A stretch of 64,000 bases of DNA from Streptomyces lincolnensis (lineage in GTDB: Bacteria; Actinomycetota; Actinomycetes; Streptomycetales; Streptomycetaceae): NCBI RefSeq assembly GCF_001685355.1, contig NZ_CP016438.1, forward strand, positions 8,370,001-8,434,000, read 5' to 3'. Numbering within the stretch: position 1 is the stretch's first letter; every line of letters starts with the position of its first letter. A program made the position numbers and the translations under genes. Under the pieces are notes generated by a model that worked only from the letters and a program-made list of their open reading frames with translations, made no database searches and was not told the origin of the DNA. Below are positions 36,416 to 45,690 of the stretch, one piece after another.

Positions 36416-38563
36416 TCATCGACCGCCCCCCAACAGCCCCGCCGCGCGCGCCCAGCGGTACTTCGCGCCGAGCACCGCGACCGGCTTCTCCGTGGTGTAG
36501 GGGTAGGCGACGACGCCGTGCTCGAAGAGGTACTGGCAGGCCTCTTCGACCTCGACATCGCCCGCGAGCGACGCGACCACCGGCTTCTCGATGCCGCGTT
36601 CCTTGAACTCGGCCACCACCCTCGCGGTGAGCTCGGCGAAGACCATCGGGGGAGTGACGATCGTGTGCCAGTAGCCGAGCACCAGGGAGTGGATCCGCGG
36701 GTCCTCGAGTCCGAGACGGATGGTCGCCTCGTACGTCGAAGGGGGTTCGCCGCCGGTGATGTCCACGGGGTTGCCCGCGGCGCCGAACGGCGGGATGAAC
36801 TTCCGGAAGGCCGCGTCCAGATCCTCCGGAATCTCCATCAGCTGGAGGCCGTTGTCCATCACCGCGTCGGACAGGAGCACACCGCTGCCGCCGGCGCCGG
36901 TGATGATCACGATGTTGTGGCCCTTGGGTGTGGGCAGGATCGGCAGCGCACGCGCGTACTCGAGCATGTCGTTGAGACCCGGAGCCCGGATCACACCGGC
37001 CTGCTTGAGGATGTCGTCGTACACCGCGTCGTCGCCGGCGAGGGCGCCGGTGTGCGAACCGGCCGCCTTGGCGCCGGCCGCCGTGCGGCCCGCCTTGAGG
37101 ACCACGACCGGCTTCTTCGGCACGGTCGCCCGCGCGGCCTCCACGAAGGCCCGGCCGTCCTTGAGGTCCTCCAAGTGCATCGCGATGCAGTCGGTGTTGG
37201 GGTCCTCGCCGAACCAGGTGAGCAGGTCGTCCTCGTCGAGGTCCGACTTGTTGCCGAGGCCGACGATCGCCGAGACACCCGTCTTGGTCGTCCGCGCGAA
37301 GCCCAGGATCGCCATCCCGATACCGCCGGACTGGCTGGTCAGGGCCACGCCGCCCTTGACGTCGTACGGCGTGCAGAACGTGGCGCACAAGTCGTGCCAC
37401 GTCGAGTAGTAGCCGTAGATGTTGGGTCCGAGGAGTCGTACGCCATGACGCTCGGCGATCTCCACGATCTCGTCCTGGAGGGCGTGCTCGCCGGTCTCGG
37501 CGAAGCCGGAGGGGATGAGGACGGCGTTCGGTATCCCCTTGCGACCCACCTCCTCGAGAGCCGAAGCCACGAACTTGGCGGGGATCGCGAAGACCGCCAC
37601 ATCCACCTCACCCGGAACGTCCGTGACACTCTTGTAGGCCTTGCGGCCCAAGATGTCATCGGCCTTGGGGTTCACCGGATGGATCTCTCCGCCGAAGCCG
37701 CCGTCGATGAGGTTGCGCATGACCGAATTGCCGATCTTGCCCTGCTCGTTGGAGGCACCGATCACCGCGACCGAGCTCGGCTGCATCAGCCGCTTCATCG
37801 AGCGCAGGATCTCCTCGCGGCTGTACTTGCGGCGCTCCTTGGGTACCTCGTCCGTGAGGATCACACGGATGTCCGCGGCCATCGCGCCCTCGGGCGTGGC
37901 GATCACCGGGTTGAGGTCGACCTCCGCGATGTCAGGGAAGTCCGTGACCAGTTCGGAGACCCGGCGGATCTGCTCGGCCACCGCCCAGCGGTCCACCGGC
38001 TGGGCGCCGCGGACGCCGCGCAGGATCTCCGCCGCCTTGATGGAGTCGAGCATCGACTGCGCCTCGTCGGCGCTGACCGGCGCGAGCCGGAAGGTGACGT
38101 CCTTGAGGACCTCCACCAGGACACCGCCGAGCCCGAAGGCCACGACCTTGCCGAAGGTCGGATCGGTGACGGCACCGACGATGACCTCCTGGCCGGGCGG
38201 CAGCATCTGCTGCACCTGGATGCCGTCGATCTTCGCCTCGGAGTTGTACGCCTTGGCGCTCTCGATGATCTTGTGGAACGCGGCCCGCACTTCTGCGGCC
38301 CCCTCGACGCCCACGATCACACCGCCGGCGTCGGTCTTGTGCAGGATGTCGGGGGAGACGATCTTCAGGACCACCGGTCCGTCGAAGCGCGCCGCCGCGG
38401 CGACCGCCTCGTCAACATCACGGGCCAGCTCCTCGCCGGGTACAGCGATGCCGTACGCATCGGCGATCACCTTGCCCTCCGGCGCGGTGAGTGTGCTGCG
38501 CCCCTCGGCGCGTACGGCATCGAGCAGGGCTCGCACCGTCAGCGCACGGTCTTCGGCCATCAC
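36416..38563 (-). CDS. NDP-forming acyl-CoA synthetase (fused alpha and beta domains)
   Basis: A 715-residue acetate-CoA ligase (ADP-forming)-like enzyme. The N-terminal ATP-grasp (beta) domain (GPVVLKIVSPDILHKTDAGGV, VDLNPVIA) covers about residues 1-230. The CoA-binding and ligase-CoA (alpha) domains follow (SVAVIGASNEQGKIG, SQSGGIGMAIL, KAGRTAAGAKAAGSHTGALAGDD with the phosphohistidine). These enzymes interconvert acyl-CoA plus ADP and acid plus ATP through a phospho-His. In this operon it could make oxalyl-CoA from oxalate or conserve energy from formyl-CoA (inference). GTG at 38563 is used (GGAG 9 bases upstream); ATG at 38560 is next in frame. Confidence 0.9.
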   Translation of the reverse strand: MMAEDRALTVRALLDAVRAEGRSTLTAPEGKVIADAYGIAVPGEELARDVDEAVAAAARFDGPVVLKIVSPDILHKTDAGGVIVGVEGAAEVRAAFHKIIESAKAYNSEAKIDGIQVQQMLPPGQEVIVGAVTDPTFGKVVAFGLGGVLVEVLKDVTFRLAPVSADEAQSMLDSIKAAEILRGVRGAQPVDRWAVAEQIRRVSELVTDFPDIAEVDLNPVIATPEGAMAADIRVILTDEVPKERRKYSREEILRSMKRLMQPSSVAVIGASNEQGKIGNSVMRNLIDGGFGGEIHPVNPKADDILGRKAYKSVTDVPGEVDVAVFAIPAKFVASALEEVGRKGIPNAVLIPSGFAETGEHALQDEIVEIAERHGVRLLGPNIYGYYSTWHDLCATFCTPYDVKGGVALTSQSGGIGMAILGFARTTKTGVSAIVGLGNKSDLDEDDLLTWFGEDPNTDCIAMHLEDLKDGRAFVEAARATVPKKPVVVLKAGRTAAGAKAAGSHTGALAGDDAVYDDILKQAGVIRAPGLNDMLEYARALPILPTPKGHNIVIITGAGGSGVLLSDAVMDNGLQLMEIPEDLDAAFRKFIPPFGAAGNPVDITGGEPPSTYEATIRLGLEDPRIHSLVLGYWHTIVTPPMVFAELTARVVAEFKERGIEKPVVASLAGDVEVEEACQYLFEHGVVAYPYTTEKPVAVLGAKYRWARAAGLLGGGR

Positions 38564-38564
38564 G

Positions 38565-39806
38565 TCAGATCACTCCGTTCGACTTGAGCAGGCGCAGCTC
38601 CTCGTCGCCGAGGCCGAGCTCGCCGACGTAGACCTCTTCGTTGTGCTCGCCGAGCAGCGGTGAACTGGTCACCTCGACGGGGGAGTCGGAGAGCTTGAGC
38701 GGACTGCCCACGGTGGTGAACTCGCCGCGCTCGGGATGCGGGACGGTGACGACCATCTCGTTGGCGACCAGGGAGTCGTCCTCGATGATCTCCCGGGTGG
38801 ACAGGATCGGCCCGCACGGGATGTTGTGGGCGTTGAGCCTCTCCAGCACCTCCCACTTGGGAAGCGTCGAGGACCACTCCTCGATCAGCTGGAACATCTT
38901 GTTGAGCTTGGGCAGCCGGGCCTCGGGGGTGGCCCACTCGGGGTCCTCGGCCAGCTCGGGCCGGCCGATGAGCTCGCTCATCGGCTTCCAGCCGACCGGC
39001 TGCACGATCACGTAGACGTAGTCGTTCGGGCCGCCCGGCGCGCACCTGACCGCCCAGCCCGGCTGCCCGCCGCCGGAGGCGTTCCCGGACCGGGGAACCT
39101 CCGTGCCGAAGTCCTCGTTGGGATATTCACGGAGAGGGCCATGGGCCAGGCGCTGCTGGTCGCGCAACTTCACCCGGCAGAGGTTGAGCACAGCGTGCTG
39201 CATGGCCACGTTGACCCGCTGGCCGCGCCCGGTCTGCTCGCGCTGGTACAGCGCCGCGAGAATGCCGGCCACGGCGTGGACACCCGTGCCCGAGTCCCCG
39301 ATCTGGGCCCCCGTCGCCAGCGGCGGCCCGTCCTCGAAACCGGTGGTCGACATCGACCCGCCCATGGCCTGCGCGACGACCTCGTACGCCTTGAAGTTGG
39401 TGTACGGGCCGTCGCCGAACCCCTTGATGGAGGCATAGACGATCCGCGGATTGATCTCCTGGATGCGGTCCCAGGTGAAGCCCATGCGGTCGACCGCGCC
39501 CGGTCCGAAGTTCTCGACCATGACGTCGGAGCGCCGGATCAGCTCGGTGAGGATCTCCTTGCCGCGCTCGGTCTTGGTGTTGAGGGTGATGCTCCGCTTG
39601 TTGCAGTTGAGCATCGTGAAGTAGAGCGAGTCGACGTCCGGGAGGTCGCGCAGCTGCTTGCGCGTGATGTCACCGGTCGGCGCCTCCAGCTTGACGACGT
39701 CGGCGCCGAGCCAGGCCAGCAGCTGGGTCGCGGAGGGCCCGGACTGCACATGGGTCATGTCCAGGACGCGGATGCCTTGGAGTGCCTTGGTGGACGTAGC
39801 GGTCAT
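38565..39806 (-). CDS. frc: Formyl-CoA:oxalate CoA-transferase (class III CoA transferase)
   Basis: A 413-residue class III CoA-transferase. It begins [33 protein letters not shown] and has the catalytic Asp in [11 protein letters not shown], the Gly-rich loop [11 protein letters not shown], and [14 protein letters not shown]. It transfers CoA from formyl-CoA (or another donor) to oxalate to give oxalyl-CoA. It lies directly after the decarboxylase gene with GAGGTG as ribosome site and before the NDP-forming synthetase. The nearby sucC/sucD-like genes could give succinyl-CoA as alternative donor (inference). Length and motifs agree with Frc of known oxalate degraders. Confidence 0.92.
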   Translation of the reverse strand: MTATSTKALQGIRVLDMTHVQSGPSATQLLAWLGADVVKLEAPTGDITRKQLRDLPDVDSLYFTMLNCNKRSITLNTKTERGKEILTELIRRSDVMVENFGPGAVDRMGFTWDRIQEINPRIVYASIKGFGDGPYTNFKAYEVVAQAMGGSMSTTGFEDGPPLATGAQIGDSGTGVHAVAGILAALYQREQTGRGQRVNVAMQHAVLNLCRVKLRDQQRLAHGPLREYPNEDFGTEVPRSGNASGGGQPGWAVRCAPGGPNDYVYVIVQPVGWKPMSELIGRPELAEDPEWATPEARLPKLNKMFQLIEEWSSTLPKWEVLERLNAHNIPCGPILSTREIIEDDSLVANEMVVTVPHPERGEFTTVGSPLKLSDSPVEVTSSPLLGEHNEEVYVGELGLGDEELRLLKSNGVI

Positions 39807-39815
39807 CGGGGCACC

Positions 39816-41498
39816 TCACTTGTACATGGTCTGGTTCATGGTTCCGGGGGCGTACGCGTCCGGGTCGACCCAGACGTTGATCAGTGACGGCTTGCCGGAC
39901 TCACGGGCACGCCGGAGCGCGGGGCCGATGTCGGCGGGGTCGCGGACCTCCTCGCCGTAACCGCCCAGCATCTGGGCGAACTTGTCGTAGTGGACGTCGC
40001 CGAGGGTGTTGCCGACGCGCTCGCGCTCCTCGCCGTACTTGGCCTTCTGGCCGTAACGGATCTGGTTCATGGAGGAGTTGTTGCCGACGATGCCGACGAA
40101 GGGGAGGTCGTAGCGGACGAGGGTCTCGAAGTCCCAGCCGGTGAGGGAGAAGGCGCCGTCGCCGAAGAGGGCCACCACCTCCTTGTCGGGCCGTGCCTGC
40201 TTGGCCGCGAGGACGAAGGGAACGCCGACGCCGAGCGTGCCGAGCGGTCCCGGGTCCATCCAGTGGCCGGGCGACTTGGGCTGCACGACCTGACCGGAGA
40301 AGGTGACGATGTCGCCGCCGTCGCCGATGTAGATGGAGTCCTCGGTGAGGAACTCGTTGATCTCGCTGACGAGGCGGTAGGGGTGGATCGGTGAGGCGTC
40401 CGACTTCAGGCTGGGCAGCCGCTTCTCGATGGCGGTCTGCTCGGCCGCGCGCAGCTCGTCGAGCCACTCCTTGCGCCGGGACGCCCCGCCGTTGACGCGT
40501 CCCGAGGCCGCCTCCGTCACCGACTTCAGGACCAGCCCGGCGTCGCCGACGATCCCGAGGTCGATGTCGCGGTTCTTGCCGACGGTCCGGTAGTCGAGGT
40601 CGATCTGCACGACGGTCGCGTCCGGGGAGAGCCGCTTGCCGTAGCCCATGCGGAAGTCGAAGGGCGTGCCGACGATGACGATGACGTCGGCGTTGGAGAA
40701 GGCGTACCGGCGCGACAGCTGGAAGTGGTGGGGGTCGCCGGGCGGGAGTGTGCCGCGGCCGGCGCCGTTCATGTAGGCGGGGATGTTGAGGGTGCGTACG
40801 AGGTCGATGGCCGACTCGGTGCCGCGGGTCGTCCAGACCTGGCTGCCGAGCAGGATGGCCGGCTTCTCGGCGTGCACCAGCAGGTCGGCGAGCTTCTCGA
40901 TGGCCTCGGGGTCGCCGGCCGAGCGGGTGGAGGCGCGGTAGGCACCGGGCTCGGGCACGCGCGCCTTGGCCACCGGGACCTTGGCGTCGAGCACGTCCCG
41001 CGGGATCTCCAGGAAGGAGGGCCCGGGCGCTCCGTGGTAGCACTCGCGGAACGCCATCGACACCATGTCCGCCGCTCGCGCCGTGTCCGGCACGGCCGCC
41101 GCGAACTTGGTGATCGGCGTCATCATGTCGACGTGCGGCAGGTCCTGGAGGGAGCCCATCTTGTGCTGGGTGAGGGCGCCCTGGCCGCCGATGAGGAGCA
41201 TCGGGGACTCCGCGCGGAAGGCGTTGGCGACACCGGTGACGGCGTCGGTCGTACCGGGGCCCGCGGTGACCACCGCGCAGCCCGGCTTGCCGGTGATGCG
41301 TGCGTAGCCGTCGGCGGCGTGCGCGGCTACCTGCTCGTGCCGGACGTCGACGACTTCTATGCCCTCATCGACGCAGCCGTCGTAGATGTCGATGATGTGG
41401 CCGCCGCACAGGGTGTAGATGCGATCGACCCCCTCTGCCTTGAGCGCCTTGGCAACGAGATGACCACCGGAAATGACGTCCTGGGTGTCGTCGGGCAT
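39816..41498 (-). CDS. oxc: Oxalyl-CoA decarboxylase (thiamine diphosphate enzyme)
   Basis: A 560-residue ThDP-dependent decarboxylase converting oxalyl-CoA to formyl-CoA and CO2. The N-terminal domain has the catalytic Glu in VVDVRHEQVAAHAADGYARITGKPG. The central domain binds cofactor or ADP. The C-terminal ThDP motif runs GDGAFSLTGWDFETL to VGNNSSMNQIRYG. The start MPDDTQDV at 41498 matches the known length (about 565); the upstream ATG at 41546 would put the start inside the operator, so it is rejected. It is the first gene of the oxalate operon. Other members of this family are acetolactate synthases, but the frc partner makes Oxc the clear reading. Confidence 0.92.
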   Translation of the reverse strand: MPDDTQDVISGGHLVAKALKAEGVDRIYTLCGGHIIDIYDGCVDEGIEVVDVRHEQVAAHAADGYARITGKPGCAVVTAGPGTTDAVTGVANAFRAESPMLLIGGQGALTQHKMGSLQDLPHVDMMTPITKFAAAVPDTARAADMVSMAFRECYHGAPGPSFLEIPRDVLDAKVPVAKARVPEPGAYRASTRSAGDPEAIEKLADLLVHAEKPAILLGSQVWTTRGTESAIDLVRTLNIPAYMNGAGRGTLPPGDPHHFQLSRRYAFSNADVIVIVGTPFDFRMGYGKRLSPDATVVQIDLDYRTVGKNRDIDLGIVGDAGLVLKSVTEAASGRVNGGASRRKEWLDELRAAEQTAIEKRLPSLKSDASPIHPYRLVSEINEFLTEDSIYIGDGGDIVTFSGQVVQPKSPGHWMDPGPLGTLGVGVPFVLAAKQARPDKEVVALFGDGAFSLTGWDFETLVRYDLPFVGIVGNNSSMNQIRYGQKAKYGEERERVGNTLGDVHYDKFAQMLGGYGEEVRDPADIGPALRRARESGKPSLINVWVDPDAYAPGTMNQTMYK

Positions 41499-41547
41499 GG
41501 CGAAGTCCTGTCCCTTCGTAGGGGGTTGGAACGCTCTCGAGTACATT

Positions 41548-41572
41548 GCATACAGTCGACGAATACTGTATG
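41548..41572. promoter_or_regulatory. Palindromic operator in the oxc-frc / sucCD divergent promoter (site C)
   Basis: A perfect 8-base inverted repeat, CATACAGT (41549-41556) and ACTGTATG (41565-41572), with an 8-base spacer lies midway between the divergent oxc and sucC-like starts. Its string GCATACAGTCGACGAAT matches site D at 15 of 17 positions and begins like GCACACAGTCGA of site A. It is a good position for one repressor to control both operons. Confidence 0.6.
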
Positions 41573-41641
41573 AACCTTGTTATCCCGCATCCGGTGGGTG
41601 GTGTCCAGGGGGCGTGCGGCACTTTTGAGTCAGGAGCCGGA

Positions 41642-42772
41642 ATGGACCTGTACGAACACCAGGCAAGGGAACTCTTCGAGGAACACGGCATCTTGGTGCC
41701 GCGGGCCGAGGTCACCGACTCGCCCAAGCAGGCACGCGAGATCGCCCGCAGGCTGGGCGGTCGTGTCGTGGTGAAAGCCCAGGTGAAGACCGGCGGACGG
41801 GGCAAGGCGGGCGGGGTCAAGCTCGCCGCCGACCCGGCCGCCGCCGAGATCACGGCCCGCCAGATCCTCGGCATGGACATCAAGGGGCACACGGTCGGCA
41901 CGGTGATGCTGGCCCAACCGGTGGACATCGAGAGCGAGTTCTACGTCTCCTACGTCCTCGACCGGGCGGCCGGGCGCTTCCTGGCGATCGCCTCGGCGGA
42001 GGGCGGCATGGAGATCGAGGAGGTCGCCGCCAAGCGCCCGGAAGCCGTCGCCCGCGTCCACATCGACCCGGCCGAAGGCGTCACCTCGGCGAAGGCGGCC
42101 GAGATCGCCGAGACCGCGGGCCTGCCGCCGCAGACCGTCGACGTCCTCGTCCGGCTGTGGGAGGTCCTCGTCCGCGAGGACGCCGTCCTGGTCGAGGTGA
42201 ATCCGCTCGTCCGCACCGAACAAGGCCGGATCCTGGCCCTCGACGGCAAGGTCACCCTCGACGACAACGCCCGTTTCCGGCAGGCCCGCTGGGGAACGCA
42301 GGGCGTGGCCCACGACGACCCGCTGGAGGCTGCGGCCGTCGCGAAGGGCCTCAACTACGTCAAGCTCGACGGCGAGGTCGGCATCATCGGCAACGGCGCG
42401 GGGCTGGTCATGTCGACCCTGGACGTCGTCGCCGGCTGCGGTGCCCGCCCCGCCAACTTCCTCGACATCGGCGGTGGCGCCTCGGCCCAGATCATGGCCG
42501 ACGGACTGTCGGTCATCCTCTCCGACCCCGCCGTGAAGTCCGTCTTCGTCAACGTCTTCGGAGGGATCACCGCCTGCGACGCGGTCGCCGACGGCATCGT
42601 GCGGGCCCTGGACACCGTCCGGTTGACCAAGCCGCTCGTCGTACGCCTCGACGGCAACAACGCCGCCCGCGGCCGGGCCGTCCTCGACGAGCACGCCCAC
42701 CCACTGGTCCAGCAGGTCACCACCATGGACGGCGCCGCCCGCCGCGCCGCCCAACTCGCCACCACAGCCTGA
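41642..42772 (+). CDS. sucC: Succinyl-CoA synthetase beta subunit-like (SucC)
   Basis: A 376-residue ATP-grasp subunit. It begins [22 protein letters not shown], has [18 protein letters not shown] for ADP-grasp binding, and the metal-binding EVNPLV and [12 protein letters not shown]. It closes with [19 protein letters not shown]. The ATG at 41642 has CAGGAG upstream. It partners with the alpha subunit gene 11 bases further. Divergent position from the oxalate operon and the shared operator suggest that this is a pathway copy, not the TCA-cycle enzyme. It may activate oxalate or another dicarboxylate, or make succinyl-CoA for the CoA-transferase. Confidence 0.88.
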   Translation: MDLYEHQARELFEEHGILVPRAEVTDSPKQAREIARRLGGRVVVKAQVKTGGRGKAGGVKLAADPAAAEITARQILGMDIKGHTVGTVMLAQPVDIESEFYVSYVLDRAAGRFLAIASAEGGMEIEEVAAKRPEAVARVHIDPAEGVTSAKAAEIAETAGLPPQTVDVLVRLWEVLVREDAVLVEVNPLVRTEQGRILALDGKVTLDDNARFRQARWGTQGVAHDDPLEAAAVAKGLNYVKLDGEVGIIGNGAGLVMSTLDVVAGCGARPANFLDIGGGASAQIMADGLSVILSDPAVKSVFVNVFGGITACDAVADGIVRALDTVRLTKPLVVRLDGNNAARGRAVLDEHAHPLVQQVTTMDGAARRAAQLATTA

Positions 42773-42783
42773 GGAGACGGGAC

Positions 42784-43713
42784 ATGGCGATCTATCTCAC
42801 CAAGGAGAGCAAGGTCCTCGTCCAGGGCATGACCGGCGGCGAGGGCATGAAGCACACCCGGCGCATGCTCGCGGCCGGCACGAACGTCGTCGGCGGCGTC
42901 AACCCGCGCAAGGCGGGACAGACGGTCGACTTCGACGTCCCCCAGGGCCTTGAGGGCCTGGGAGGTACCCCCATGACCGTCCCCGTCTTCGGATCGGTGC
43001 GCGAGGGCATCGAGGCGACCGGCGCCGACGTCACCGTCGTGTTCGTGCCGCCGGCCTTCGCCAAGGCCGCCGTCCTGGAGGCCACCGACGCCGGAATCGG
43101 CCTCGCCGTCGTCATCACCGAGGGCATCCCCGTCCACGACTCCGTCGCCTTCACCACCCACGCGCGGGCCAAGGGCACCCGCGTCGTCGGCCCCAACTGC
43201 CCGGGCCTGATCACCCCCGGCCAGTCCAACGCGGGCATCATCCCCGACGACATCACCCGGCCCGGCCGCATCGGCCTGGTGTCCAAGTCGGGCACGCTCA
43301 CCTACCAACTCATGTACGAACTCCGGGACATCGGCTTCTCGACCTGCGTCGGAATCGGCGGCGACCCGGTCGTCGGCACCAGCCACATCGACTGCCTGGC
43401 CGCCTTCCAGGACGACCCCGACACCGAACTCGTCGTCCTCATCGGGGAGATCGGCGGCGACGCGGAGGAACGCGCGGCCGCCTACATCAAGGAACACGTC
43501 ACCAAGCCGGTCGTCGGCTACATCGCCGGATTCACCGCGCCCGAGGGCAAGACCATGGGACACGCCGGCGCCATCGTGTCCGGCTCATCGGGAACCGCGC
43601 GGGCGAAGCGTGAGGCGCTGGAGGCGGCCGGGGTGAGCGTGGGCAGCACCCCGACCGAGACGGCGAAACTCGTGCTCGCGCGTCTCGATGACCAGCGGCA
43701 GGCCACCCCATAG
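42784..43713 (+). CDS. sucD: Succinyl-CoA synthetase alpha subunit-like (SucD)
   Basis: A 309-residue CoA-binding ligase subunit. It has [69 protein letters not shown] and the active phosphohistidine in [12 protein letters not shown]. It forms the heterodimer with the beta subunit just upstream. These parts are normal for SucD; nothing odd is seen. It is followed by 55 bases to the aldehyde dehydrogenase gene. Confidence 0.9.
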   Translation: MAIYLTKESKVLVQGMTGGEGMKHTRRMLAAGTNVVGGVNPRKAGQTVDFDVPQGLEGLGGTPMTVPVFGSVREGIEATGADVTVVFVPPAFAKAAVLEATDAGIGLAVVITEGIPVHDSVAFTTHARAKGTRVVGPNCPGLITPGQSNAGIIPDDITRPGRIGLVSKSGTLTYQLMYELRDIGFSTCVGIGGDPVVGTSHIDCLAAFQDDPDTELVVLIGEIGGDAEERAAAYIKEHVTKPVVGYIAGFTAPEGKTMGHAGAIVSGSSGTARAKREALEAAGVSVGSTPTETAKLVLARLDDQRQATP

Positions 43714-43768
43714 TCGAGGTGAGCCACGCACCCCGCCCCCGACTGTGCACCGAGAGCGGAGCAACCCG

Positions 43769-45334
43769 ATGGCAACAACCACCCTCACCCCGACCACCCG
43801 GACCCTCACCCTCAAACCCGGCACCTCCTGGACCGACGCCTGGCAGCGCTGCCTCGCCGTGGCCCCCGAGGCCTTCCGCGACGACCGCGTCCTGAACCTC
43901 TGGGGCTCGGCCTGGCAGGCCGACGGCCGGGCCCTGCCCGCCGCCAGTCCCGTCGACGGCAGCCCGATCGCCGGCCCGCCGCGCCTGGACGCCGCCACCG
44001 CCCACCGGGCGGTACGCGCCTCCCTCGACCAGCACCGAGCCTGGCGGCACGTCCCCCTCGACGAGCGGCGCGCCCGCGTCGCGGCCACCCTCGACGCCCT
44101 CACCCAGCACCGCGAACTGCTCGCGCTGCTGCTCGTCTGGGAGATCGGCAAGCCCTGGCGGCTCGCCCAGGCGGACGTCGACCGCGCCATCGACGGAGTG
44201 CGCTGGTACGTCGACGGCATCGAACCCATGATCGCGGGCCGCGTCCCGCTCGACGGCCCGGTGTCCAACATCGCGAGCTGGAACTACCCGATGAGTGTGC
44301 TCGTTCACGCAGTGTTGGTACAGGCACTGGCAGGCAACGCGGTCATCGCCAAGACCCCGACCGACGGCGGTGTCGCCTGTCTGACCCTGGCCTCGGCGCT
44401 CGCCGCCCGCGAGGGAATTCCCGTCACCCTCGTCAGCGGCAGCGGGGGCGAGCTGTCCGAGGCGCTGGTGCGGGCGCCGGAGATCGGCTGCGTCTCCTTC
44501 GTCGGCGGCCGCGACACCGGCGCCGCGGTGGCCACGGCCGTCGCCGACCTCGGCAAACGACATGTACTGGAACAGGAGGGACTCAACACCTGGGGCATCT
44601 GGAACCACACCGACTGGGACGCGCTCACCGCGGTCATCCCCAAGCTCTTCGACTACGGCAAGCAGCGCTGCACGGCGTATCCGCGCTTCGTCGTCCAGCG
44701 CCACCTGTTCGACGAGTTCCTGGCGGCGTACCTCCCGGCGGTGCGCACGCTCAGGGTCGGACACCCGCTCGCCGTGGAGCGGCCCGACGATCCGCTGCCC
44801 GCGCTGGACTTCGGTCCGTTGATCAACGCGGCCAAGGCCAAGGAGCTGCGCGACCAGGTCGCCGAGGCCGTCGACCGCGGCGCCGTCCCGCTGCACCGCG
44901 GCGACCCGGCCGACGCGAGGTTCCTGCCCGGCCAGGACACCTCGGCGTACGTCCTTCCGGTCACGCTCCTGGGCCCGCCGCCGTCCTCGCCGCTGCACCA
45001 CGCGGAGCCGTTCGGCCCGGTGGACACCATCGTCCTGGTCGACACGGAAGCGGAACTGCTGGCCGCGATGAACGCGTCCAACGGGGCTCTGGTGGCCACC
45101 CTGTCCACGGACGACCGGGCCACCTTCGACCGGCTGGCCCCGCAGATCCGCGCCTTCAAGGTGGGCCACGGCACACCGCGCTCGCGGGGCGATCGCGACG
45201 AGCTGTTCGGCGGGTTCGGCGCGTCCTGGCGGGGTGCCTTCGTCGGCGGCGAACTGCTCGTGCGCGCGGCGACCCGGGGCCCGGCGGGGGAGCGGCTGCC
45301 CGGGAACTTCCCGGACTACCACCTCATGCCGTGA
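43769..45334 (+). CDS. NAD(P)-dependent aldehyde dehydrogenase-family protein
   Basis: A 521-residue aldehyde dehydrogenase-fold protein. The nucleotide-binding segment ASWNYPMSVLVHAVLVQALAGNAVIAKTPTDGG, the nucleophile Cys in KQRCTAYPRF, and the C-terminal EPFGPVDTIVLVDTEAEL and NASNGALVATLS are visible. The general-base motif is atypical (LEQEGLNTWG, not ELGGK-like), so the substrate may differ from common aldehydes. Third gene of the sucCD-like operon; ends at a strong terminator. Candidate substrates in an oxalate/glyoxylate context are glyoxylate or glycolaldehyde (inference only). Confidence 0.85.
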   Translation: MATTTLTPTTRTLTLKPGTSWTDAWQRCLAVAPEAFRDDRVLNLWGSAWQADGRALPAASPVDGSPIAGPPRLDAATAHRAVRASLDQHRAWRHVPLDERRARVAATLDALTQHRELLALLLVWEIGKPWRLAQADVDRAIDGVRWYVDGIEPMIAGRVPLDGPVSNIASWNYPMSVLVHAVLVQALAGNAVIAKTPTDGGVACLTLASALAAREGIPVTLVSGSGGELSEALVRAPEIGCVSFVGGRDTGAAVATAVADLGKRHVLEQEGLNTWGIWNHTDWDALTAVIPKLFDYGKQRCTAYPRFVVQRHLFDEFLAAYLPAVRTLRVGHPLAVERPDDPLPALDFGPLINAAKAKELRDQVAEAVDRGAVPLHRGDPADARFLPGQDTSAYVLPVTLLGPPPSSPLHHAEPFGPVDTIVLVDTEAELLAAMNASNGALVATLSTDDRATFDRLAPQIRAFKVGHGTPRSRGDRDELFGGFGASWRGAFVGGELLVRAATRGPAGERLPGNFPDYHLMP

Positions 45335-45340
45335 CCCGAT

Positions 45341-45375
45341 CCGGCCGGCGCCCCTTTTCCGGGGGCGCCGGCCGG
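45341..45375 (+). terminator. Strong hairpin terminator after the aldehyde dehydrogenase gene
   Basis: A perfect 14-base-pair stem (45341-45354 with 45362-45375) around TTTTCCG begins 7 bases after the stop. The following bases to 45553 hold only the tRNA promoter region, with no other feature I can support. Confidence 0.85.
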
Positions 45376-45553
45376 TGGGACACGGCTGGAGGTAACCGTC
45401 CGATCGCTCCCGGTGAAGCCGCGACGTCACCCGCACAGCCACTGCCGGACAGCCGTCCGCCCGACGGAAACGCAGGTGAAAGGCACCCCGAAAGCTTGGT
45501 ATTGTTGTCCACGTCGCCGCCGGGAACCTTCCTGGCAAGGCGGCGGACACCTC

Positions 45554-45638
45554 GTCCGGGTGGCGGAATGGCAGACGCGCTAGCTTGAGGTGCTAGTGCC
45601 CTTTATCGGGCGTGGGGGTTCAAGTCCCCCCTCGGACA
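45554..45638 (+). tRNA. tRNA-Leu, anticodon GAG
   Basis: An 85-base class II tRNA. The acceptor stem GTCCGGG pairs with CTCGGAC, the anticodon stem CTAGC/GCTAG encloses the loop TTGAGGT (anticodon GAG, leucine CTC codons), the long variable arm has GCCC/GGGC, and the T stem GGGGG/CCCCC encloses TTCAAGT. Discriminator A; the CCA end is not encoded. No integrase gene lies next to it. Confidence 0.95.
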
Positions 45639-45657
45639 CTCGCAAAGCACACACGGT

Positions 45658-45683
45658 AGGTGCTGGCCATACGGCCAGCACCT
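45658..45683. terminator. Bidirectional hairpin between tRNA-Leu and cchA
   Basis: AGGTGCTGGCC (45658-45668) pairs perfectly with GGCCAGCACCT (45673-45683), followed on the plus strand by TTCCTGTTT. It lies just after the tRNA and just after the convergent cchA stop, so it can end both transcripts. Confidence 0.8.
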
Positions 45684-45690
45684 TTCCTGT

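Noticed and set aside
41499..41546. Longer oxc start (MYSRAFQPP)
   Set aside because: It would begin in the operator and lengthen the protein beyond the family size; the ATG at 41498 gives the expected N-terminus.
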